DNA of 5,837 nucleotides, from NCBI GenBank assembly GCA_003500135.1, contig DNTA01000027.1, forward strand, positions 1 through 5,837, given 5' to 3'. The DNA is from Cytophagales bacterium (GTDB lineage Bacteria > Bacteroidota > Bacteroidia > Cytophagales > Cyclobacteriaceae). The translations under genes and the position numbers were made by a program. Below the pieces are notes generated by a model, which saw only the letters and a list, made by a program, of their open reading frames with translations, searched no databases and was not told where the DNA came from. Positions 1 through 5,762 of this stretch are shown one piece after another (within the stretch, counting starts at the first letter, position 1; each line of letters opens with the position of its first letter).

Positions 1-791
1 CGTTGGTAGATGCCGCCAATTTTTTAAAGGATTTTGGCAGCGCCGATACAATTGTAGACAGAAATATGACCAATGATGAGGAAGATCAAAGGTCAATTGT
101 CAACCTGTTGACTGATCAGATAGAATTTGCCAATGTAATTGTCATTAATAAAACGGATCTGGTAACTGAAGAAAACCTACTACTGCTGGAGGGGATCATT
201 AAAAAGCTGAATCCCACAGCTACATTGATCCGATCAACGTATGGTAAGGTCGATCCTGAAAGCATTATTAATACGGGTTTGTTTGATTATGAGGAAGCAG
301 AACAGTCAGCTGGCTGGATCAGGGAATTAAACAATGAACATACACCGGAAACCGAAGAATATGGAATTTCCTCTTTTGTATTTCGGGATAAAAGGCCATT
401 TGACCCCACCCTTTTCTGGAGATACTTATCCGAACACTGGCCATCGAATATTATAAGAAGCAAGGGTATATTCTGGCTGGCGTCAAGACCTGACAAGGCT
501 CTTATGTGGAGTCAGGCGGGCGGTTCTCTCAAAGCGGAAGTATATGGCAGATGGTGGGCTGCGGTTCCATTTAGAGAAAGGGCGCTTAATCCTGCTTACA
601 TGGAAAACCAACAAATTATCATGCAGTCTTGGGATAAAGTTTACGGTGATAGAAAGAATGAGCTGGTGATTATCGGACAAGGTCTTGACGAGAAAAAAAC
701 CACAAACGAGTTGTTGGCGTGTCTGGCTTCGAATGTGCCGGAGACTTCGACGGTAGGTGAAGGTGAGGTTAATGACGGTTGGCCAATATGA
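1..791 (+). CDS. COG0523/CobW-type metal-handling GTPase, 5'-truncated by window edge
   Basis: The frame is already open at the left edge, so the true start lies outside; about 262 residues are visible against roughly 400 usual for this family. The missing N-terminal third would hold the Walker A loop and the CxCC metal-binding motif. Visible are the VDAANF strand at the very start, the G4 guanine-specificity motif NKTD at fragment residues 49-52 preceded by a hydrophobic strand (VIVIN), the family-typical LNPTA at 69-73, then a CobW C-terminal domain from about 118 to 213 with FVFRDKRPFDP, a Trp-rich stretch and GRWWAA. Known family role: GTP-dependent metallochaperones or metal insertases, including the Zur-controlled ZagA/YciC group. 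Its stop is 30 bases before the first Fur-like gene on the same strand, so the two are probably co-transcribed. The zinc role here is inferred from neighbours; the CxCC motif cannot be checked. Confidence 0.9.
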   Translation, partial: LVDAANFLKDFGSADTIVDRNMTNDEEDQRSIVNLLTDQIEFANVIVINKTDLVTEENLLLLEGIIKKLNPTATLIRSTYGKVDPESIINTGLFDYEEAEQSAGWIRELNNEHTPETEEYGISSFVFRDKRPFDPTLFWRYLSEHWPSNIIRSKGIFWLASRPDKALMWSQAGGSLKAEVYGRWWAAVPFRERALNPAYMENQQIIMQSWDKVYGDRKNELVIIGQGLDEKKTTNELLACLASNVPETSTVGEGEVNDGWPI

Positions 792-821
792 ATTTGACGG
801 GTAGGTAACGAACCATAAAAA

Positions 822-1262
822 ATGCACAACTTAAAACCCACAGTAATCTTACGCAAACACGGAAAACGAATAACAGAACCGCGAATCAGGCTACTTGGCT
901 ACCTTATCAATAATCCAAAAGCCCATACCTTATCAGAAATTGAAGAACGATTCGGCAGTCAAATTGACCGGGTGACCATATACAGATCACTGAAGATTTT
1001 TATCAGCATAGGTGTTGTTATGAAGTTTATAAATTCAAAGGCAACACCATTTTTTATATATAAAGATAAAAATAAGGAAAATGTGCGTCCTCATCCACAT
1101 ATGAGATGTGTTCATTGCGATAGGATTATTTGCTTACCGGCGCTACCCGGTGATTATCTCCAATGCCTTGATAAATACAAAATTGATCCTTCACAGTTTT
1201 ACGCTGAAGGTGTATGTCAGGATTGTTCAACTAAGGAAAAGCAATCTTATCAAAAGAAGTAA
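822..1262 (+). CDS. Fur-superfamily transcriptional regulator (first of a tandem pair)
   Basis: 146 residues, normal length for Fur/Zur/PerR proteins. The N-terminal winged helix covers about residues 8-70, with the recognition-helix signature DRVTIYRSL at 49-57. The C-terminal dimerisation domain has two CxxC pairs, C96/C99 and C132/C135, the usual structural zinc site, and a PHPHMRC segment with H91 and H93 at the spacing of the metal-sensing histidines; H35 may be a further ligand. Unlike its neighbour it has no Cys or Glu in the loop before these histidines (FFIYKDKNK, 77-85), so the regulatory metal site may be altered. The C-terminus is Lys/Gln-rich. It starts 30 bases after the GTPase stop with a poor Shine-Dalgarno, as is common in Bacteroidota. 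It is probably a Zur-like repressor because of its context, but the metal and targets cannot be read from sequence alone. Confidence 0.9.
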   Translation: MHNLKPTVILRKHGKRITEPRIRLLGYLINNPKAHTLSEIEERFGSQIDRVTIYRSLKIFISIGVVMKFINSKATPFFIYKDKNKENVRPHPHMRCVHCDRIICLPALPGDYLQCLDKYKIDPSQFYAEGVCQDCSTKEKQSYQKK

Positions 1263-1372
1263 ATTCCTTAAATATCAAACCTGATACTCAGTCAATCTCT
1301 GAACTTTTTTCATATAATTCGTAGTTTAAGTATATTGTAGCATATAGTTGGAACCGGAGATATTTTAGGAAT

Positions 1373-1813
1373 ATGACAATTGAGGAGAATCAAGTATATA
1401 AGGATATTTTAAAAAAGCATAAGTTGAGGGCAACGGATTGCAGGATTGATATATTAGATCAATTTAATAAATCTAAACATGCTCTATCATTTAGAGATAT
1501 AGAGGAAAAATACAGCCAATACGACAGAGTTACCATATATCGAACCCTGAATTCATTTATTGAGAAGGGTATGCTACACAAAATCCCGAATGAAACGGGT
1601 ATTGCCAAATTTGGTTTATGCACAAATACCTGTGAACCAGAAGACCATCATCACAATCATATTCATTTTAAATGTGATATATGTGGTGAGATTGATTGTT
1701 TGGAAGGCTATAAAATTCCGGAGTACAATATCCCCAATCACATTGTGCACGAAACCAATGTGATTGTAAATGGCATATGCCAACTCTGTTCAAAAAAAAT
1801 AGGTAGGGAATAG
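1373..1813 (+). CDS. Fur-superfamily transcriptional regulator, Zur-like (second of a tandem pair)
   Basis: 146 residues. The winged-helix domain covers about residues 10-72 and has the recognition motif DRVTIYRTL at 51-59, nearly identical to the preceding gene's. A metal-binding linker follows: Cys83 and Cys87, then DHHHNHIHFKC (91-101) with five histidines, CxxC at C101/C104 and a second CxxC at C136/C139. Cys in the linker plus H96/H98 resembles the sensory site of zinc-responsive members more than that of iron-sensing Fur, so Zur is the better guess. The 110-base gap after the first regulator shows no clear terminator or strong promoter, so co-transcription with the GTPase and first Fur gene is possible. 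A GGAGA sits 12 bases before the ATG. The gene ends 27 bases before a strong hairpin that closes this transcription unit. It is the leading candidate to bind the TGCAA-N5-TTGCA palindromes in the facing genes; this is inference. Confidence 0.92.
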   Translation: MTIEENQVYKDILKKHKLRATDCRIDILDQFNKSKHALSFRDIEEKYSQYDRVTIYRTLNSFIEKGMLHKIPNETGIAKFGLCTNTCEPEDHHHNHIHFKCDICGEIDCLEGYKIPEYNIPNHIVHETNVIVNGICQLCSKKIGRE

Positions 1814-1839
1814 TAAATTATTATTGATTTGAATAAATG

Positions 1840-1870
1840 AAAAAAGGTCGGCTTTTGATCCGACCTTTTA
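1840..1870. terminator. Bidirectional rho-independent terminator between convergent genes
   Basis: GGTCGG (1846-1851) and CCGACC (1860-1865) form a perfect six-pair GC-rich stem around an eight-base loop. It is flanked by a run of A on the left (1840-1845) and TTTT on the right (1866-1869), so the stem can extend through A-T pairs and works as hairpin plus U-tract in either direction. It lies between the stops of the second Fur gene (plus strand) and the lipoprotein gene (minus strand) and probably ends both transcripts. Confidence 0.9.
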
Positions 1871-1895
1871 TATTTAAAACTATTTCGTATGAATC

Positions 1896-2813
1896 TTAAT
1901 CCTGATGTATGTGAACATCAACTTTTTCTACCGTAATATTTCCCTGTTCATCCTGAACTCTAACCATAAGTAACAGATGGTCAATTTCCTCTGCTGTAAG
2001 TTCATTCAGCATCTCCTGAGATAGTGTAAAGTTGATTTCCTGAAAGATAGCATTTAAGGAGATTTTTCCATCGGTCATATAATTTTCCATTTCCCCTTCT
2101 TCAATAGGAAAATCAATCATGGGTTCATGATCTTCTGTAACCCTGCCATGGTCGTGATCGTGACCTTCATGATGCTCTTCGCTTAGCACTATTTCCATAC
2201 TATGAAAGCCTTCGTATTCCCCGGTAGTAGGGTCAGTCACTTCGCCCTCAACCATAAAAACTGAACCCGCTTCTATTTCAAGTTCATCTCCTACGAGATT
2301 AGTGATATCAACTACAGGTTGTGAGTTATTGGTAATGAAAATTTCTAATTCTACTGCACTTCCATCCTGATGTGAAGTTGAATTACCTTCCATATCAATA
2401 GCCTGCACAATAAAATGATAGGGCCCGGCCATGGTTTCCGAAGGGATTTCCACTTCGTCGTGAAGGTGTGCTTCGTAGTTCTTAGGGCTTCCGGGGATTT
2501 CGAAGCTTTGGCTAAATGACCATTTGATCAGAGAAGGATCTTCGCTGGTAGCGGCTAACCTTCCATGTGAATGGCCATCGAAATTGTTATGAATGTCTAC
2601 GTTATAGGTGGCTAACCCCTGATTGTCAGTCATCATGGCCATAAAATGCACTGATTTTCCCGCCTCAAAATATTCACCGTATGCTGGATCTTCCACTTCA
2701 ATTGCAGGCGCCTCTGTATCCTGAGGGTTCTCATCATTGTTGTCACAGCTGCTAAAAATAACCAAAGAGAGGATTAGGAATACTTTTCCTGTGCCGAATA
2801 GTATTGTTTTCAT
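1896..2813 (-). CDS. His-rich DUF4625-type lipoprotein with two related domains, candidate surface metal-binding protein
   Basis: 305 residues from the ATG at 2813. An upstream in-frame ATG at 2849 was not used because it lies inside an operator palindrome and would put a polar stretch before the signal peptide. The N-terminus is a lipoprotein signal (MKTILF to LVIFSSC) with the lipidated Cys at 23, followed by an acidic tail (CDNNDE) that could act as a surface-export signal. Two beta-sandwich-like units follow, about 34-162 and 165-305, starting PAIEVEDP and PVVDITNL. Each has a His-rich insert at the matching place: H75 with GHSHGRL (80-86) and EEHHEGHDHDHGRV (212-225); HLH (116-118) and a C-terminal HIH (301-303) add more. 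There are 18 His in about 283 mature residues. I recognise DUF4625-like features, a family of unknown function. Binding zinc and handing it to the receptor encoded upstream is inference from His content, operators and neighbours. Confidence 0.85.
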   Translation of the reverse strand: MKTILFGTGKVFLILSLVIFSSCDNNDENPQDTEAPAIEVEDPAYGEYFEAGKSVHFMAMMTDNQGLATYNVDIHNNFDGHSHGRLAATSEDPSLIKWSFSQSFEIPGSPKNYEAHLHDEVEIPSETMAGPYHFIVQAIDMEGNSTSHQDGSAVELEIFITNNSQPVVDITNLVGDELEIEAGSVFMVEGEVTDPTTGEYEGFHSMEIVLSEEHHEGHDHDHGRVTEDHEPMIDFPIEEGEMENYMTDGKISLNAIFQEINFTLSQEMLNELTAEEIDHLLLMVRVQDEQGNITVEKVDVHIHQD

Positions 2814-2833
2814 AATTTTTGAATTTTCATTTA

Positions 2834-2848
2834 TGCAAATATGTTGCA
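2834..2848. promoter_or_regulatory. Proximal Fur/Zur-type operator palindrome of the lipoprotein gene
   Basis: TGCAA-ATATG-TTGCA, a 5-5-5 inverted repeat, same core as the distal site and the receptor site. It lies 21-35 bases before the lipoprotein ATG, just downstream of the -7 element, where it would cover the predicted transcription start. Read as a 15-mer it fits the 7-1-7 architecture of Fur-family boxes. The binding protein is inferred. Confidence 0.65.
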
Positions 2849-2851
2849 AAT

Positions 2852-2859
2852 CAAATTTA
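2852..2859 (-). promoter_or_regulatory. Bacteroidota -7 promoter element of the lipoprotein gene
   Basis: On the minus strand this reads TAAATTTG, an exact match to the Bacteroidota -7 consensus TAnnTTTG. It sits in the short gap between the two operator palindromes, about 38 bases before the ATG, which would give a leader of some 30 bases. I see no good -33 TTTG at normal spacing (the nearest TTTG is 28 bases upstream), as might be expected of a regulated promoter; the assignment rests mainly on the -7 match and position. Confidence 0.5.
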
Positions 2860-2878
2860 TATGCAATATTGTTGCATA
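2860..2878. promoter_or_regulatory. Distal Fur/Zur-type operator palindrome of the lipoprotein gene
   Basis: TATGCAA-TATTG-TTGCATA is a perfect 7-5-7 inverted repeat. Its centre is 28 bases from that of the proximal site, so the two copies flank the -7 element, placing bound repressor over the whole core promoter. It lies in the 116-base gap after the receptor stop, implying that the lipoprotein gene can be switched separately as well as by read-through from the receptor. Confidence 0.72.
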
Positions 2879-2929
2879 ATAATTTACCAAATAAATCTAT
2901 TCGCTTTTATAAGAAGCTTCAATATTAGT

Positions 2930-5284
2930 CTAAAGAGGTATTTGTACTGAAATAATAATATTCCGCCCTTGTTCGACGAGATTTAGTAAACGGTATCTGC
3001 TTAAGTGGTTCATATATTTGGTGTTTAGTAAATTATCTACCGTTAAGTTAAGATTTACTATTTTTTGGTTGATTGGAATTTTAAAATTCAGGTTTGCCCT
3101 CAGAAGCCCGTACCCAGGGGTTTTCTTTTCATTGGTGTCAACCCTGTTTTGGGCAGCGAAATATTGATATGTAATCGTAGCAGAGTATTGTTGCTTTTTA
3201 TTTTTTGTGTTAAAATCATATTCTACCTCCCCAAGTACAGAAAATGGTGGTGTAAGAGGTAGGGGGCGAAACCTATCAATATTCTTATTCCAAACGTACT
3301 CCAAAGAATTTCTAAACAACAATTTCTTAGTAATATTCCACTCAGAGGTATATTCAAAACCACAGAATAAAGCATCATTTTGCCGATATTGATAGAGTTG
3401 TCCGCCACTAGGCAAAGGAGAAAATTTTATCTGAGGGCTAATATAAATGTAGTTGTAGAAATAGCCCAAATATGGAGAAACTGACAGGTAAAATTGTTTT
3501 TTTGTATAAGTGAAATTCAGATCAAGCTGTATTCCCCTTTCAGAGTTGAGGGTAGAATCACCTTTTTCGTGACGAAAGGTACCATGATGAACTCCATTTG
3601 ATGCAAGTTCTGCCACACTTGGCATTCTGAAGCTGGTTCCGAGATTAGACTTAACATTAATGTACTTGTTAGGGTACCAGGATAAGCCCACGGCAGCAGA
3701 TATGTTATTAAATTTTCGATATATATCACCATTGCGAACTATACTATCACCTTCCTCGAAAGTTGTATAGTCTGGCTCAATGTGCTTTTCAATGTCCCTG
3801 TCACCCCAATCGTAACGCAAACCGGCATTTAGGGTAAGGCTTTTATTGGCAGTGTACTCGCTGTAAGTATAAAAACCTATTTGTTTTGCCGTATAATTGG
3901 GAAGTAAAAATTCAAACCCATCATGGGTATTATGCTGATATTGGGCCTGGAATCCATACGTGTTTTGGATCTTATCTGATAGCGTATGATTGAAGGCCGC
4001 GTTGACTGACAGGGTATGTAGTTGTAAACCCAGCGCCAGATTCCCATCCGGCGTAGGTTGGTAACCATGTGCATGTGGTTCGCCTTCTTCTTTACGATTA
4101 TTGAACTGATAACCCGCATCAATGGTCAACCAATTATCTTCGAAATAAAAAATGGAATTTGAAAGCACCTTATGATGATTAGTGCGCTGCCTCGGCAAAT
4201 CAATATTTCGGTAAGAACCATCATGAAACATCTGATATTCTCTGGGAATGCCCGTTGCACCCGAAAACAACCCGGCTTTTTGATTAAAACTGCTAACTGT
4301 TACTGAAGAAATGTAATTATTCTTTTCTACTCCTCCGGTGAGACTGAAATTAACCTCTCTACCGGCAGTATTTTTGAGCCGTTCATTGTAAATATCAAGA
4401 ACATAGCTATTGTAGAAGAAGTTCGATGCGGGAACGCCATAATCTGCAAAACTTTGTCCGGAAACCCTCCCTCGGAAAAAGTAATTACCTTTTTTGCCTT
4501 CCGCTTTTACGCTTCCCCCAAAAAGGTCATTATTGGATTTGTAGGTTAAAAATGCTTCCCCCGAAACTTTATTATCATCATTCGGGATTTCCGGTGGTAA
4601 TATCCTTATCACACCACCAATACCATCTGATCCATAGAGCAGTGAAGATGGCCCTTTGATAATTTCGAGGTGTTCTGCATCGTATTGATCAATTTCCAGG
4701 CCATGATCCGCCCCCCATTGTTGCCCTTCCTGCTTGATTCCTTTATCCAGCACGATCACCCTGTTAAAACTCATTCCTCTTATCACGGGTTTGGCAATTC
4801 CCACTCCTGTATTAATGGAGTTTATTCCGGGTATTTTTTCAATAGAATTGATCAATGCTCCTGAATTCTGACTTCGAATAAAGCTCTCGTCTACTGAAAT
4901 AGAAACGATGGACTGCTCCACCCTACCCGTTTTGTAGTGATCACCCAATACAATAACTTCGTCGAGTTGTTCACTTTTCTCATTCATCTTTACATCGAGA
5001 TGAATATCTTTATTGATTAACGACACCTTAATTTTTACGCTATCAAATCCAATATAGGAAAAGGATAATAGATGATTACCGGCTTTAACACCATCTAATC
5101 TGAAATCGCCATTGTTATCTGTTACAGCGATCAAATTTTCATTTAGCCTGATACTTGCCCCAGGAAGAGGTTCTCCATCTGCAGAATGAACATGACCCGT
5201 AATTTTAAATGGCCCTTTATCCAGATCAAAAGCCATGGATAAAAAAGATAACTGTAAAAATATGCTGAGAAGAAAAAACTTCAT
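2930..5284 (-). CDS. TonB-dependent outer-membrane receptor, probable zinc (ZnuD-like) importer
   Basis: 784 residues. A signal peptide (about 1-18, ending LSMA) precedes a carboxypeptidase-regulatory-like domain (about 27-100: ITGHVHSADGEPLPGASI, DNNGDFRLDGV, SYIGFDSV), the TonB box LDEVIV (107-112) and a plug (about 120-230) with PVIRGMSFNRVIVLDKGIKQEG, QWGADHG and EIIKGPSSLLYGSDGIGGVIRI. The rest is a beta-barrel with the closing NLLNTKYMNHLSRYR strand near 751-765; the last residue is Leu, not the usual Phe. Predicted loops are His-rich: GEPHAHGYQPTP (401-412), QHNTHDGFEF (450-459) and NGVHHGTFRHEKGD (563-576). The plug signature and these loops resemble ZnuD-type zinc receptors more than siderophore or SusC receptors. 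A perfect operator overlaps its promoter, and the lipoprotein gene follows on the same strand. Receptor identity is firm; zinc as substrate is inferred, and copper or a metal complex remain possible. Confidence 0.93.
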   Translation of the reverse strand: MKFFLLSIFLQLSFLSMAFDLDKGPFKITGHVHSADGEPLPGASIRLNENLIAVTDNNGDFRLDGVKAGNHLLSFSYIGFDSVKIKVSLINKDIHLDVKMNEKSEQLDEVIVLGDHYKTGRVEQSIVSISVDESFIRSQNSGALINSIEKIPGINSINTGVGIAKPVIRGMSFNRVIVLDKGIKQEGQQWGADHGLEIDQYDAEHLEIIKGPSSLLYGSDGIGGVIRILPPEIPNDDNKVSGEAFLTYKSNNDLFGGSVKAEGKKGNYFFRGRVSGQSFADYGVPASNFFYNSYVLDIYNERLKNTAGREVNFSLTGGVEKNNYISSVTVSSFNQKAGLFSGATGIPREYQMFHDGSYRNIDLPRQRTNHHKVLSNSIFYFEDNWLTIDAGYQFNNRKEEGEPHAHGYQPTPDGNLALGLQLHTLSVNAAFNHTLSDKIQNTYGFQAQYQHNTHDGFEFLLPNYTAKQIGFYTYSEYTANKSLTLNAGLRYDWGDRDIEKHIEPDYTTFEEGDSIVRNGDIYRKFNNISAAVGLSWYPNKYINVKSNLGTSFRMPSVAELASNGVHHGTFRHEKGDSTLNSERGIQLDLNFTYTKKQFYLSVSPYLGYFYNYIYISPQIKFSPLPSGGQLYQYRQNDALFCGFEYTSEWNITKKLLFRNSLEYVWNKNIDRFRPLPLTPPFSVLGEVEYDFNTKNKKQQYSATITYQYFAAQNRVDTNEKKTPGYGLLRANLNFKIPINQKIVNLNLTVDNLLNTKYMNHLSRYRLLNLVEQGRNIIISVQIPL

Positions 5285-5289
5285 ATTTT

Positions 5290-5312
5290 ATTTTGCAACA
5301 CTATTGCAAAAT
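5290..5312. promoter_or_regulatory. Perfect 9-5-9 operator palindrome of the receptor gene, Fur/Zur-type
   Basis: ATTTTGCAA and its exact complement TTGCAAAAT flank the five-base spacer CACTA. The core TGCAA-N5-TTGCA is shared with the two sites before the lipoprotein gene. The palindrome lies 6-28 bases before the ATG and overlaps the -7 promoter element, so a bound protein would block initiation. Its likely ligand is one of the two Fur-like proteins encoded at the left of the window, by inference. Confidence 0.75.
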
Positions 5313-5314
5313 TA
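5307..5314 (-). promoter_or_regulatory. Bacteroidota -7 promoter element of the receptor gene
   Basis: On the minus strand this reads TAATTTTG, an exact match to TAnnTTTG, and its TTTTG is also part of the operator half-site. The implied transcription start is near 5300, leaving a leader of only about 16 bases. No clear -33 TTTG is visible upstream. Confidence 0.55.
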
Positions 5315-5484
5315 TAAATATTTTTTAATCCTCTATGAATGAATCACACTATTTGGTTATTTTGTTTAGTTGAGGCAGTTAAACCCCATTTAATATTGGT
5401 AGAGTTATTTCCACCTCATAACATTTTTGTACAGCACGAACTTCAAGATTTGATCTTCTCCTTTTATGCGATCATGTATTTAAC

Positions 5485-5568
5485 TCAACTCAAAATCCGT
5501 GAAGCTGCGCTTTCGAACTCCTTCGCAGGTTCTCCTCCTGCCATCATCTCATTAAATAAACAACCGCT
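5485..5568 (-). pseudogene. Degenerate coding-like remnant beside the tRNA
   Basis: One minus-strand frame reads SGCLFNEMMAGGEPAKEF and on to ESAASRILS before a stop; another, interrupted by a single TGA, reads GRAVVYLMR then WQEENLRRSSKAQLHGF. Both begin and end abruptly and neither has a plausible start context. I have a recollection, not verified, of similar peptides recurring near tRNA genes and small GIY-YIG-type genes in Bacteroidota, so this may be the tail of a deleted gene or a dispersed repeat. It could also be chance. Confidence 0.25.
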
Positions 5569-5584
5569 CTACCTATTATAAAAA

Positions 5585-5606
5585 GGTTTTCATTGTCGGG
5601 TTGGCA
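5585..5606 (-). repeat. Partial copy of the tRNA-Pro 3' end and its flank
   Basis: These 22 bases match 5752-5773 at 21 positions in the same orientation. The matched part covers the last 10 tRNA bases, the discriminator and the first part of the terminator flank (GGTTTTCATTGTCGGG, then T or G, then TGGCA). Similarity stops there, so it is a fragment and not a second tRNA. It may be a duplication scar or an attachment-site remnant. Confidence 0.5.
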
Positions 5607-5730
5607 AATTACCGCCGGTGATCCTGATGGGAAGGCGTGACTATAAAAACTTCATGCGCTATTACGACTTAGTTTTGTTGATTATGGCGGGAAAACCGGG
5701 CCTGGCTAGTGTGGATCTGCCATAAACAAC

Positions 5731-5757
5731 AAAACCCAGCATAAAATGCTGGGTTTT
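5731..5757 (-). terminator. Rho-independent terminator of tRNA-Pro
   Basis: AAAACCCAGCAT and ATGCTGGGTTTT form a perfect 12-pair stem around a three-base loop. It begins six bases after the tRNA end. On the minus strand the stem ends in TTTT followed by GTTGTTT, a reasonable U-rich tract. The A-run on the other side could also let it act on plus-strand transcripts. Confidence 0.9.
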
Positions 5758-5762
5758 CATTG

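Larger units (their letters stand above)
5313..5730. other. Long intergenic stretch without a convincing gene
   Basis: Between the receptor promoter and the tRNA terminator there is no reading frame with good coding character. It holds the upstream flank of the receptor promoter, a small AAGAT-TTG-ATCTT hairpin around 5444-5456 with no U-tract, a degenerate coding-like remnant on the minus strand (5485-5568) and a partial copy of a tRNA 3' end (5585-5606). The 80-codon plus-strand frame at 5339-5581 looks like a shadow across this relic material. Confidence 0.6.

Noticed and set aside
483..856. Minus-strand frames opposite the GTPase
   Set aside because: They lie antisense to a clearly coding CobW C-terminal domain and have no family features of their own.
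1263..1372. A promoter between the two Fur-like genes
   Set aside because: The best -7 candidate (TAGTTTAA near 1322) misses the consensus at two positions and no palindrome like the operators is present.
2814..2849. A 12-codon N-terminal extension of the lipoprotein starting at the ATG at 2849
   Set aside because: That ATG overlaps the proximal operator and precedes the predicted transcription start; the internal ATG at 2813 gives a clean lipoprotein signal peptide.
2885..2925. Possible terminator after the receptor stop (GCTT...AAGC and GAAGCTTC)
   Set aside because: The stems are short and AT-rich with no U-tract after them; read-through into the lipoprotein gene seems as likely.
3065..4864. 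Several 60-80 codon frames on both strands within the receptor gene
   Set aside because: All overlap the continuous, well-supported receptor frame and look like shadows of it.
5339..5581. An 80-codon plus-strand reading frame in the right intergenic region
   Set aside because: It has no start context and no recognisable domain, and its second half is antisense to the degenerate remnant at 5485-5568; likely a chance frame.
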